Below are positions 13,199 through 21,650 of a stretch of 22,644 bases of DNA, one piece after another. Source of the DNA: Bifidobacteriaceae bacterium (GTDB lineage Bacteria; Actinomycetota; Actinomycetes; Actinomycetales; WQXJ01); assembly GCA_031279575.1 (NCBI GenBank), contig JAITIG010000033.1, positions 1-22,644 of the forward strand. Direction: 5' to 3'. Position numbers and translations under genes: made by a program. How positions within the stretch are numbered: position 1 is the stretch's first letter; each line of letters begins with the position of its first letter. The notes under the pieces are model-generated. The model worked only from the letters and a program-made list of their open reading frames with translations, was not told the DNA's origin and searched no databases.

Positions 13199-14686
13199 TC
13201 AGGCCTTCGGGTAGAAGCCGGAGGGGCCCTCCGCCAGGTTGATCATGATGTTCTTCATCTGGGTGTAGTGCTCCAGGATCACCTTGTGGGTTTCCCGGCC
13301 GATGCCGGAGGCCTTGTAGCCGCCGAACGGCGCCCCAGCGGGGATGGCGTTGTAGGTGTTGATCCACACCCGCCCGGTCTCGATGGCGCGCGAGACGCGG
13401 ATCGCCCGGTTGATGTCCCGGGTCCAAACCGCGCCGCCCAACCCGTAAACCGAGTCGTTCGCCATCGCCACAACTTCTTCCTCGGTGCGGAACTTGATCA
13501 CCACCGCGACCGGGCCGAAGATCTCCTCCTGGGCCACCTTCATGTCATTGGTCGCATTGGTGATCAAAGTGGGCTGCATGAAGGCGCCGTTCTCCCAGCC
13601 GGGGCCCTGCGCCCGGGCGCCGCCGACGGCCACCTCGGCGCCCTCGGACTTGGCCTCCTCGACCCAGCCCAGGATCTTCTCCAGCTGGGCCAGGTCGATC
13701 TGGGAGCCCATCTGGGTGTCAGGCTCCCACGGCAGGCCAACTTTGATGGCTTTGAAGGCCGCCACCGCGTCCGCCATGAAGCGGTCGTAGATGTCCTCGT
13801 GGACAAAGACGCGCGAGCCGGCGCAGCACACCTGCCCCTGGTTGAACAAGATGCCCAGTTGCAGCCCGTCGATCGCCATTTCCCAGTTGGCGTCCGGGAA
13901 GTAGATGTTGGCGGATTTGCCGCCCAACTCCAAGGTGGCCGGGATCAGCCGCTCGGCGGCCGCGTTGGCGATGGCGCAGCCGATCTCGGTTGAGCCGGTG
14001 AAGGCCAGCTTGCGGAAGCCGGGGTGGTCCAAAATGGCCTGGCCGGACTTGGAGCCCTTGCCGGTGACAACGTTGAAGACGCCCTTGGGCAGCACATCGC
14101 CGGCCAGCCGGGCCAGTTCCAGGACGCTGAGCGAGGTCAGCGAGGAGGGCTTGAACACCGAGCAGCAGCCGGCCGCCAGCACTGGCGCCAGTTTCCAGGC
14201 CGCCATCAAGAACGGGAAGTTCCACGGCACAATCTGCCCCACCACGCCGATCGGCTCGCGCAGCACCAGCGACATGGTCTGCTCGTTGAGCAGGGTGGCG
14301 GTGCCTTCCTCGGTGCGCACCGCGCCCGCGAAGTAGCGGAAGTGGTCCGAGGCGTAGGGGATGTCGATGGCTTTGGTTTCCCGGATCGGTTTGCCGTTGT
14401 CGAGCGACTCGACCAGCGCCAGGTGGTCGGCGTTGGCGTCGATGATGTCCGCGATTTTGTACAAGATGTCCGCCCGGGCGGCCGGTTCGACGGCCTTCCA
14501 GGCGGGGAAGGCGGCCCAGGCGGCGTCTACCGCCGCGTCGACGTCTTCCTTGGTGGCTTCTGCCACGCTGGCCAGCGCGGCCCCGTTGGCGGGGCAGGTG
14601 GCGACGAAGCTGGCGCCGTCCGAGGACGGCCGCCATTGCCCGTCGATGTAGAGTCCGTACGATTCTTGCAAGTCAGCCTTGACCAT
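13199..14686 (-). CDS. NAD(P)-dependent aldehyde dehydrogenase
   Basis: A 495-residue ALDH superfamily enzyme that oxidises an aldehyde to its acid. Family landmarks are the PWNFPF motif with N156, the cofactor-binding FKPSS and GSTEIG segments, the general-base Glu253 in LELGGKSAN, the catalytic Cys287 in NQGQVCCAGSR, and the late EEIFGPV and PFGGYKASGIGRE motifs. Length is typical. Conserved motifs put it near the ALDH1/2-like and acetaldehyde dehydrogenase group; the substrate cannot be read from sequence. The start is the ATG at 14686, because AAAGGAGG lies 6 nt before it; the TTG two codons earlier is inside this spacer. It is monocistronic as far as seen, with its own 208-bp upstream region, in which TTCCAA and TAGACT 16 nt apart are a weak promoter candidate. 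Confidence 0.93.
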   Translation of the reverse strand: MVKADLQESYGLYIDGQWRPSSDGASFVATCPANGAALASVAEATKEDVDAAVDAAWAAFPAWKAVEPAARADILYKIADIIDANADHLALVESLDNGKPIRETKAIDIPYASDHFRYFAGAVRTEEGTATLLNEQTMSLVLREPIGVVGQIVPWNFPFLMAAWKLAPVLAAGCCSVFKPSSLTSLSVLELARLAGDVLPKGVFNVVTGKGSKSGQAILDHPGFRKLAFTGSTEIGCAIANAAAERLIPATLELGGKSANIYFPDANWEMAIDGLQLGILFNQGQVCCAGSRVFVHEDIYDRFMADAVAAFKAIKVGLPWEPDTQMGSQIDLAQLEKILGWVEEAKSEGAEVAVGGARAQGPGWENGAFMQPTLITNATNDMKVAQEEIFGPVAVVIKFRTEEEVVAMANDSVYGLGGAVWTRDINRAIRVSRAIETGRVWINTYNAIPAGAPFGGYKASGIGRETHKVILEHYTQMKNIMINLAEGPSGFYPKA

Positions 14687-14894
14687 GCTCAACCTCCTTT
14701 GGTTGATTGTTGGGCGGGGTAAGGGAAAGTCTAATCGGGGATTTGGGTTTTGGAACCCCCAGTCGGCGAATTGCCAGGCTTCCCGCGGCTCCCGCCCGCG
14801 TCAGGCGCGGTCTTGGTCTGGGTTTAAAGGGCTAGGGGGCGCCCCGGCCCGCGCGGGCGGCGCGAGCCGGAACACCCCCGTCAGGCGTCCGGGC

Positions 14895-15533
14895 CTACTC
14901 CTCCGACTCGAACAGGGTCAGAGTCAGCACCGACTGGTAATCGCCGGGGGCGATGCTGGCCGGTGTTTTCAACACCAGGTTGGCGCGGGCCGTCCACGAA
15001 CCCTCGTGCGCGATGGCGGCCGAGTCGTCGGTCCAGGCGAACAGCTCGCCACCGCCGGGGTCCGCGCCGCCCGCCAGGCCGCGGCCGGGCACCGCGTCCA
15101 GGGCGGTGCCGATCAGGTCGCCGGCCGCCACCGAGCCCGGGTCGACGGCATCGTCCAGGATTGGCTCCCAGCCGAGGTTGGCGGCCGGGATATCGGGCTG
15201 GGTGCCATCGCCTTGGAAGGCGGTGGCCGTCCCCAGCACATACCAGCCCACGCCGGCCGGCACATTGGTCCGGGTGTCGCTGACCGTCACGTCCGGCAAG
15301 ACGCCGGCGAACTCGCGCAGCGAGGAGTCGGCCGAGGTCCGCTCCGCCAAGCTGGTCTGGTTGGAGGCCGCGCTCATCGACAGCACCCCGGTGTCCAGGG
15401 GGTCGATCTCGACCATGACGGCGACCGCCTCGTCGTCAAACTCGGGATCGGCGAACGCCATGCCGCCCACCCCGCACAGCAGCAGCCCGCCCAATCCCGC
15501 GGCCGCCAGCCGGCTCATGTCTAGTTTCTTCAT
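14895..15533 (-). CDS. Secreted WxL-like domain protein
   Basis: A 212-residue protein with a clear Sec signal peptide (MKKLDMSRLA, hydrophobic core, likely cleavage after MAFA at residue 28). The mature part resembles WxL surface-domain proteins: VTVSDTR at 82-88, a GW at 96-97, ANLGWEP at 118-124, and a C-terminal beta-strand segment PGDYQSVLTLTLF (196-208), where WxL proteins end in a T-W-T-L type motif. Here the Trp is Leu, so the final WxL signature is missing. WxL domains bind the Gram-positive cell wall non-covalently. The ATG at 15533 has AAAGGA 8 nt upstream and follows the glycosidase gene by 53 nt, so the two are probably co-transcribed and both act outside the cell. The family assignment is by resemblance and moderate. 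Confidence 0.6.
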   Translation of the reverse strand: MKKLDMSRLAAAGLGGLLLCGVGGMAFADPEFDDEAVAVMVEIDPLDTGVLSMSAASNQTSLAERTSADSSLREFAGVLPDVTVSDTRTNVPAGVGWYVLGTATAFQGDGTQPDIPAANLGWEPILDDAVDPGSVAAGDLIGTALDAVPGRGLAGGADPGGGELFAWTDDSAAIAHEGSWTARANLVLKTPASIAPGDYQSVLTLTLFESEE

Positions 15534-15586
15534 TGGTCTTTCCTTTCCTAGCTGTTTGGTTGTTTGGATGGCGCGCCGCCGGTTGG

Positions 15587-18500
15587 TCAGCGGGCGCAGG
15601 TCTGCGCGGGGTAGGCAACCGCCTTGTATCCCGCCAGATTTGGAGCGGCGGCGGCGGTGACTTCGACCAGGCCGGCGCCATAGGCGACCTGGCCGGTGGT
15701 GAAGGCGTGCAGGGCCGCCCCGCCGCCCGCGATGGAGGCGAACTGCTTGGCGCCGTAGGCGCTCTCCACGCTCAGCGCGACCGCCTGGTCTGATTGGTTG
15801 GCGACCCGGACCGAGAGGTAGACCTTGGAGCCGAGGCACTTCTTCGACACCGCCACGCTCAGCTCCAGGGCCTCCACCAGGCCTTCGATGGCCGCTTGGA
15901 GGGTCTCGGCGGCGCTGTCCACCTCGGCTTGGGTCGCGCCCGCGCCGGCCAGGGCCGTCTGCGCGCCGGCCAGGGCCTGCTCCAGGGCGGCCCAGGAGGC
16001 GGTTGTGTAAGCGGACGCCGCCAGCGCCTCGGCCTCGGCCACCACCTCGGCCAGAGCCGACCTGTCGACCGGCGAGAGCCGGTAGAGCCGGCCTTCCGCC
16101 CCGGCCAACCTGAGCGAGAGCTGGTGGCCGCTCAGCGCCACCGCCGTCTCGCTGCCGTCCTGGCGCGAGACCTCGGCCAGCGAGCCGACCGCGTCGGCGA
16201 AGGTCAAGGTGACCTCGGTGGCGGCGGGGGTGGTGGCGTCGAAGGCGTTGTTGACCACGAACAGGTAGTGCTCGTTGGTTTGGCGGTCGACCATGTGCGA
16301 CAGCAGCAGATCCTGTGTGCCGTCGGCTTGGACGAAGAACGTCCCGTCCGGCAGCGAGCCGTCGGCCTTCGGGTTGCCTAGCGACTTGGGAACCGCCTGC
16401 TGCCCGTTGGCCGCCCCGTTGAAGTAGACGGCGGTGGCGTCCAGCCCCATCAGGGTTGGCCCCAAGGCGTGGATCTCCGAGTTGAGTTGCTTCAGGGCGT
16501 CGAAGCGCGCGGACTTGGTTCCGTCCGCCGCCATGATGCCTTCGCTGAAGACCTCGCCGGTGCCGGTGGGCTGCCAGTAGGTGAAGTACGCCAGCTGCTT
16601 GTAGCCGTAGGCCAGCGCCGTGTTCGCCTCCCAGGCGATCTCAGCGGCGGTTGGCGTCCGGGTGGGCGCCGCGCCGCTGGAGTAGCCGACGGCCTGGAGG
16701 TAGGTGGCGGTCTTGATCTGGTATTCCAATCCCAGTTGGCGGACGTTTTCCAGGTTGGAGAACCAGTTGGAGAAGTAGATCACCTCTTTCAGCGGGTACA
16801 TGTCGAACATCAGGTAGTCCGGCGCCGACCAGTCGGAGCGAACTCCGCCGGTGGCCTCCAACCAGGCTTTGGTGGAGTCCGCGTCGACCCCGCACAGGCC
16901 CCAGGGGCAGAAGTTGTAGTGGGGGTAGAGCTCGGGCGCGTAAGCCGCGGCGGCGTTGAAGGCCGTGGCGTAGTCCGTGGCCGGCATCGCCTCGTCGCAC
17001 AGCAAGAAGCCGCCGATGCCGGGCACGTTGGTGTAGGAGGCCAGGACGCTTTCGACTTCCGCGGCCGTCTTGCCGAGCAGCGCGCCGCAGCCCAGGCGGC
17101 TCTCGTGGGGCATGTACAAGAAGCCGTTTTGGGCTGACAGGGTCGCCATTTGGAGGTTCTCGGCCAGGCCGGGGTGGTTGCCGACACCCATCAGCAGGTC
17201 CAGGCCAAAGTCGCCGATGGCGGCGAACTGGTCTTGGTTGACGTACTCGGGCGCCGGCCCGTAGAAGCCGGTGATCAAAATGTCTGGCCCCACCCGCTTG
17301 ATGTCCTGGCTGACTTGCAGCTCGATGCCGGCCGAGTTGCCGCTGGCGTGGGCGGTGATGACGGCCGCGCCCTCGGCCAGGGCGGTGATCCGGCCGGTTT
17401 GGTCGACGGAGGCGACTTGCGGGTCGGAGGAGTCAAAGGCGAGGCCCTCGCTTGAGCCCTTGAGCGAGAACCAGGCCTGCTCGACCGCGCCGGGCGCCAT
17501 CTCCAGGGCCGGTTTGCTCAGGGTGACCACGGATTGGGTGCCGAAGACGGCGACCTCGGCCAACTGGACCACGTAGCCGTAGTCCGGGTCTGAGTTGGCG
17601 GTGTTGCGGGCCGAGACCACCAGGCGCACGTAGCGCGCGGCGACCGGCTGGGCCAGGTCGAAGACTTGCGGCTCGGCCACCACGTCGGGGTTGCCGGCGG
17701 AGGTGGCGGCCGTTTGCCAGGTTTCGCCGTCGGTGGAGGTCTCAAAGCGGTAGTCGCGCGGGAAGTTGGCGGCGTGCGGGAAGACCACCAGGCGGCTGAC
17801 CCGCGAGACAACGCCGAGGTCGTATTGGACCCCGGTGGGCTGGGCCGGGTCGGTCACCTTGGGCAGCGACTGGCTGGACCAGCCGCTGGCGGTGTCGGTG
17901 TATTCATCGTTCAGGTACTGCGCGCCCCACTTCGCCGCCGGGTCCTCCCGGCTCGATTCGGCGGCCAGGCTGGCGTCTCGCGCCAGGTTGTCCGCGCCTG
18001 GGGGGTAGTACTGGACTATCTGGCCCTCATTGAACACCGCCACCTCGGAGATCTGGATGATCCCGCCTTCGCGGGCGTGGCGCTCGGCCACCTCGATGCG
18101 CACGGTCGAGGCGGCCACGGCCGGCTCGACCTCTACGACATCGGGCGCCGCGACGATGGCGCTGGCGGTGGAGGCGGAGTTGGCGTGGGCCACATCCGCG
18201 CTCCAAACCGCTTGGCCGGCGGCATCGAGCAGTTTGACGGTGTATTTGGCGGGGAAGTAGACGCCGTAAAAGCCGGAGTCGCCGCGCGGGAACACCACCA
18301 CCCGGCGGATCTGGGCCTCGGCGGCCAGGTCGATGTTGAGCCAGCCCCCCGTCAAGGAGAGGTCGCCCGCGGCTGTGCTCCACAGGTTGAGGCCGGGGGT
18401 GCCGACGTTGCCGTCGACCGTCGCGTCGGGGGTGTAGGGGCTGGACCCGCTGCTGCTGGCGGTGGCCGCGGCGCCGGCCGCGACATTTGCCCCGCCGGGC

Positions 18501-18640
18501 GGCGCCCACGACTCCAAGACGGCCCGGTCCGGCTCGGCGAAGGCCGGCGCCTCGAGCGCCAGCGGCGCCAACCCCGCGATCAGGGCCGGCGCGATGAGCC
18601 GGGCCACTACGCCTCGGCGCTGTCCGAATCGTTGCTTCAC
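15587..18640 (-). CDS. Secreted multidomain glycoside-hydrolase-like protein (2x F5/8C, Ig-like, TIM barrel, FIVAR)
   Basis: A 1017-residue secreted protein. The signal peptide (about 1-35) ends in APAFAEP. Two F5/8 type C (CBM32-like) domains follow (about 55-205 and 220-370; the second contains RFETSTDGETW and ARYVRLVVSA), then a Big_2 Ig-like domain (about 370-445), a (beta/alpha)8 barrel (about 450-735), a beta-sandwich (about 765-855), an FIVAR helical repeat (about 860-925) and a C-terminal beta domain with C935 and C1015. The barrel shows a strand-4-like GGFLLCDEAMP with E550 as acid candidate, DYLMFDMYPL (D613) and an end pattern ALAYGYKQLAYFTYWQP typical of clan-A-like glycosidases. 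I cannot assign a CAZy family. There is no sorting motif, so it is free or carbohydrate-bound. GTG at 18640 with AAGGAG 8 nt upstream decides the start. Confidence 0.85.
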   Translation of the reverse strand: MKQRFGQRRGVVARLIAPALIAGLAPLALEAPAFAEPDRAVLESWAPPGGANVAAGAAATASSSGSSPYTPDATVDGNVGTPGLNLWSTAAGDLSLTGGWLNIDLAAEAQIRRVVVFPRGDSGFYGVYFPAKYTVKLLDAAGQAVWSADVAHANSASTASAIVAAPDVVEVEPAVAASTVRIEVAERHAREGGIIQISEVAVFNEGQIVQYYPPGADNLARDASLAAESSREDPAAKWGAQYLNDEYTDTASGWSSQSLPKVTDPAQPTGVQYDLGVVSRVSRLVVFPHAANFPRDYRFETSTDGETWQTAATSAGNPDVVAEPQVFDLAQPVAARYVRLVVSARNTANSDPDYGYVVQLAEVAVFGTQSVVTLSKPALEMAPGAVEQAWFSLKGSSEGLAFDSSDPQVASVDQTGRITALAEGAAVITAHASGNSAGIELQVSQDIKRVGPDILITGFYGPAPEYVNQDQFAAIGDFGLDLLMGVGNHPGLAENLQMATLSAQNGFLYMPHESRLGCGALLGKTAAEVESVLASYTNVPGIGGFLLCDEAMPATDYATAFNAAAAYAPELYPHYNFCPWGLCGVDADSTKAWLEATGGVRSDWSAPDYLMFDMYPLKEVIYFSNWFSNLENVRQLGLEYQIKTATYLQAVGYSSGAAPTRTPTAAEIAWEANTALAYGYKQLAYFTYWQPTGTGEVFSEGIMAADGTKSARFDALKQLNSEIHALGPTLMGLDATAVYFNGAANGQQAVPKSLGNPKADGSLPDGTFFVQADGTQDLLLSHMVDRQTNEHYLFVVNNAFDATTPAATEVTLTFADAVGSLAEVSRQDGSETAVALSGHQLSLRLAGAEGRLYRLSPVDRSALAEVVAEAEALAASAYTTASWAALEQALAGAQTALAGAGATQAEVDSAAETLQAAIEGLVEALELSVAVSKKCLGSKVYLSVRVANQSDQAVALSVESAYGAKQFASIAGGGAALHAFTTGQVAYGAGLVEVTAAAAPNLAGYKAVAYPAQTCAR

Positions 18641-18715
18641 TTTCCACTCTCCTTCGAGCTTTGGCCGCCGGGATGGCGGCGCACCGACTTGCAGGCGCTT
18701 GGCGCGCCAGCTAAT

Positions 18716-18745
18716 AGGTTAGTATCTTGCACTTCTAACTGACAA
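18716..18745 (-). promoter_or_regulatory. Promoter of glycosidase/WxL-like operon with embedded operator-like repeat
   Basis: On the minus strand TTGTCA (18745-18740) and TAACCT (18721-18716) are 18 nt apart, a good -35 and a TAnnnT-type -10. The spacer and the start of the -10 are covered by an interrupted inverted repeat, GTTAG (18718-18722) and CTAAC (18735-18739). This placement is typical of a repressor operator. The regulator is not in the window. Confidence 0.55.
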
Positions 18746-18760
18746 ATCCGCAAGTTCCTT

Positions 18761-19756
18761 TCACGCCGGGCGGCGGCGGACCGCCGCCAGCGAACCGGCC
18801 AGGCGCTGGAACACATCTTCGCCAACGTCTTGGCCGGTGGCCCGCAAGGCGAGCTGGGCGGCGCCGGCCACGCCATCGGGCACCACCCGCACGGCCCCGG
18901 CCAGCCCGGGCGGCAGGCCCGCGGCGGCGCGCTGGGCGAGCTGGGGGTGGTGGCTCAAAACCCCGCCGCCGCACACCACCGGCCCGCTCACGCCGGGCTT
19001 GGCCACCGCCCGCAGGGCCGCCGTCAGCGCCTGGCCGGCCTCGGCCAAGATCGCGTCCGCCACAGCGTCTCCGGCCGCGCCAAACACCAGCGGGGCAAAG
19101 CGGGCCAACTCCACCGGGCGGCCGCTGTAAAGCGCCGCCAGGGCCGCCGAGGCCTCCGGGGGCCGGCCCGGGTCCAAGGCCGCGGGGCCGGTTTGGCCGG
19201 CCCTGATCTCACCGAACACCAAATCCGCCAGCTTGGTGGCCGGGCCGCGGCCCTCGATGGCCGCCACCGCGGCGCGGACCGCCTGGTGGCCGATCCAAAA
19301 GCCCGAGCCGGCATCGCCCAGCAACCAGCCCATGCCGTCCGCCTTGGCCGCCTCGCGGCCGGCCTCGACCCGCGTCGCGGCCGTGCCCGTGCCGACAATC
19401 AAGGCGTAGCCGTCTTGGAGGCGGGTGCCGGAGAAGAACGCCGCCAGCGCGTCGGAGGCGAAAACCGGCCGGGCCGCGGCGCCGATGCCGCCCAGGGCCC
19501 GCTCAAAGGCGCCGCCTTGGTCCGCCCCGACCCCGCCGGCGATCGCCACCAAGCAGCATTCGACCTGGTCCGGGGCCACTTGGGCGGCCGCCAGGGCGCC
19601 GGCCGCGCTGGCCGCCACCGAGGCCGCCGCCAAAGCTGTCCCGGCGGAGACCGGGTTGCCGCTGCCGGCCCGGCCGTAGCCGAGGCAGAGCCCGTCGCGG
19701 CGCAGGGCCACCGCCCGGGTCGACGTGCCCCCCGCGTCGACCGCCAGGCAGATCAC
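18761..19756 (-). CDS. BadF/BadG-type N-acetylglucosamine kinase-like protein
   Basis: A 331-residue ASKHA-fold kinase. The phosphate-1 motif DAGGTSTRAVAL begins at residue 7, the candidate catalytic base D102 sits in ASDALAAF, and the phosphate-2 motif IVGTGTAATRV spans 120-130. GWLLGDAGSGFWIG (143-156) is characteristic of bacterial GlcNAc kinases of the BadF/BadG/BcrA/BcrD family. A late VVCGGGVLSHHP forms the adenosine motif. It would phosphorylate an imported amino sugar in the cytoplasm. The GTG start overlaps the esterase stop as GTGA, so it is translationally coupled to the esterase. The frame continues further upstream but only as a shadow of the esterase gene. It is the last gene of the transporter block; the glycosidase downstream has its own promoter. 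Family firm; exact sugar unknown. Confidence 0.88.
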   Translation of the reverse strand: MICLAVDAGGTSTRAVALRRDGLCLGYGRAGSGNPVSAGTALAAASVAASAAGALAAAQVAPDQVECCLVAIAGGVGADQGGAFERALGGIGAAARPVFASDALAAFFSGTRLQDGYALIVGTGTAATRVEAGREAAKADGMGWLLGDAGSGFWIGHQAVRAAVAAIEGRGPATKLADLVFGEIRAGQTGPAALDPGRPPEASAALAALYSGRPVELARFAPLVFGAAGDAVADAILAEAGQALTAALRAVAKPGVSGPVVCGGGVLSHHPQLAQRAAAGLPPGLAGAVRVVPDGVAGAAQLALRATGQDVGEDVFQRLAGSLAAVRRRPA

Positions 19757-20718
19757 CCGGGCCCCCCGGCCGCCCCGGCGGGCGGTTGCCGCAGCACCCG
19801 CTCCAGCCAGGCGGCTTGGCAGCCGGCCGCGGCCCGCGACAGCGCGGCGGCGGGGGCGGTGGCCTGGAAACCGTGGAAGCCCCCCGGCCAGACGTGCAGC
19901 TCGCAGTCCCCGCCGGCCCGCCAAAGGCGGGCGGCGTAGTCGACCACCTCGTCGCGGAAGGTCTCGGCGCTGCCGATGTCCAAAAAAGTCGGCGGCAGGC
20001 CCGCCAAATCGGCGGCCCGGGCCGGGGCGGCGTAGGGGGAGACGCCCGGGCCGCCGCGCTCGGCGCCGAGCAGCGCCGTCCAGGCGATCTCGTTGTCGCG
20101 CGCGTCCCAAACCGAGCCGACCATCTGGCGGGCCGAGGCGGAGTTGTTGCGGTCATCCAGCATGGGGCTGGCCAAAAGCTGGGCCCAGACCGGCGGGCCG
20201 GAGCGGTCGCGCGCCATCAGCGCGGTCGCGGCCGCCAAGCCGCCGCCTGCCGACACCCCCGCCACCACCACCCGGCCGGGGTCGACGCCCAGCTCCCCAG
20301 CTTGCGCGCTGAGCCAGACCAGCCCCCGGTAGCAATCCTCGACCGGTCCCGGGTGGGGCGTCTCCGGGGCCAGGCGGTAGTCCACCGAGACCACCGCCAA
20401 GCCAAAGCGCTCCGCCCAATCCAGCGCCAGGTCGATCCCGGAGGTGGCGTTGCCGGTCACCAGGCCGCCGCCGTGGATGTAGTAGAGGGCTGGCCGGGGC
20501 GCCGCCCCGCCGGCCGGCTGGCAGACCAGCAGCGGCAGGGGGTCTTGGCCAGGCGCGCCGGGCGCGGCGCGCCACGAGACCTCGAACCGGCCGCCGCGCG
20601 CCAGGGCCGCGTCCTGCGCCAGCGGCGCCAAGGCGCGCGACTCGGCCAGCGGCAAATCGGCCAAGCGGGGCTGCGGCAGCCAACCGGCCAGCTCCCGGTC
20701 GAATGGTGGAACCTGCAT
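19753..20718 (-). CDS. HSL-family alpha/beta-hydrolase (carboxylesterase/deacetylase-like)
   Basis: A 321-residue cytoplasmic esterase of the hormone-sensitive-lipase group. It has the oxyanion motif H82-G-G-G85 in YYIHGGGLVTG, nucleophile S156 in GVSAGGGLAA, and catalytic H282 in GGFHGF. The acid is probably E252 in GSAETFRDE, where many relatives have Asp. Such enzymes hydrolyse short-chain esters. Lying between sugar-import permeases and a sugar kinase, it may remove acetyl or other acyl groups from an imported sugar, which is inference from context. The ATG at 20718 has AAGGA 9-10 nt upstream and is 53 nt after the permease gene; its stop overlaps the kinase start. A longer frame exists upstream but is antiparallel noise within the permease gene. 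Confidence 0.9.
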   Translation of the reverse strand: MQVPPFDRELAGWLPQPRLADLPLAESRALAPLAQDAALARGGRFEVSWRAAPGAPGQDPLPLLVCQPAGGAAPRPALYYIHGGGLVTGNATSGIDLALDWAERFGLAVVSVDYRLAPETPHPGPVEDCYRGLVWLSAQAGELGVDPGRVVVAGVSAGGGLAAATALMARDRSGPPVWAQLLASPMLDDRNNSASARQMVGSVWDARDNEIAWTALLGAERGGPGVSPYAAPARAADLAGLPPTFLDIGSAETFRDEVVDYAARLWRAGGDCELHVWPGGFHGFQATAPAAALSRAAAGCQAAWLERVLRQPPAGAAGGPG

Positions 20719-20771
20719 CGGCCTGTCCTTCCAGTGCTTGAAGTCTTGACAGCAAAGCGAGTCGGGGCCGC

Positions 20772-21650
20772 CTAGCGGAAGGTCCCCTGCGAGACCGAGC
20801 CCTCCAGGCGGCGCTGGAACACCACATAGACAACCAGCACCGGGATGATGGTCATAACCACAGCGGCGAACATGGCGCCGTAGTCGACCGCGCGGCCGGT
20901 GGCGTTGGCGAAGGCCGTCAGCCCCTGGGTCAGCACCCAGTTGTCGCGTTTGGTGTTGAACACGATCGGCAGCATGAACTGGTTCCACAAGCCGATGAAG
21001 TTCAAGATGGCGACCGAGGACAGCCCGGGCGCCGCCATCGGCAGCATGACCCAAAAGAAGGTCCGCCATTCGCCCGCCCCGTCCACCAGCGCCGCCTCGT
21101 AGACGTCCTGGGGCAGCTGCTCGAAGAACGCGTGCAGGAAGAACACCGTGAACGGCAGCGCGAACGCGACGTAGGTCAGGGTCAACCCGGGCAAGGTGTT
21201 GAGCAGGGCCAAACGCCTCAGCACAAAGAACAGCGGCACAATCGCCAAGAACAATGGGAAGCTCATGGCGGCCAGCATGGTGCCGTAGATCAGGCGGTTG
21301 CCGGGGAAGGGGTAGCGCGCCAGCACGTAGGCGCACATCGCGCCCAGCAGCATGACCAGCGCCAAGGCGCTGCCCACCACCACCACGGTGTTGAAGAAGT
21401 AGCTGCCGATGCCGGCTTGGCTCCAGGCCGAGATGTAGTTGTCCAGGCTCAGGCGGGTCGGCAGCGAGAACGGCGAGGCCAAGATCTCCGCGCTGGTCTT
21501 GAAGCTCGACATCAAGGTCCAGGCGAACGGCACAATGACCACGGCGGTCCAAAGCGACAGCAAGCCGTGGGAGGTGGCGGCCACGGCTTTGTCGCCCGCG
21601 GTGCGCCGGGGCCGGCGCAAGCCCGGCGCGGCGCCCTTAGCCGCCCTCAT
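20772..21650 (-). CDS. Sugar ABC transporter permease, MalG-like (CUT1)
   Basis: A 292-residue inner permease with six predicted membrane helices (first at about 28-48, last at about 258-280). The EAA loop, which docks the ATPase, is at about 185-204: EAALVDGAGEWRTFFWVMLP. Size and motif place it in the MalG/CUT1 group that imports oligosaccharides and related compounds. The ATG overlaps the stop of the MalF-like gene as ATGA, so the two subunits are made in equal amounts. No ATPase is encoded in the window; many actinobacteria use a shared MsmK/MsiK-type ATPase encoded elsewhere. Confidence 0.93.
   Translation of the reverse strand: MRAAKGAAPGLRRPRRTAGDKAVAATSHGLLSLWTAVVIVPFAWTLMSSFKTSAEILASPFSLPTRLSLDNYISAWSQAGIGSYFFNTVVVVGSALALVMLLGAMCAYVLARYPFPGNRLIYGTMLAAMSFPLFLAIVPLFFVLRRLALLNTLPGLTLTYVAFALPFTVFFLHAFFEQLPQDVYEAALVDGAGEWRTFFWVMLPMAAPGLSSVAILNFIGLWNQFMLPIVFNTKRDNWVLTQGLTAFANATGRAVDYGAMFAAVVMTIIPVLVVYVVFQRRLEGSVSQGTFR

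Noticed and set aside
14796..14810. 5-bp hairpin CCGCG/CGCGG upstream of the aldehyde dehydrogenase as a terminator
   Set aside because: The stem is too short and no T-tract follows on either relevant strand; chance is likely at this GC content.
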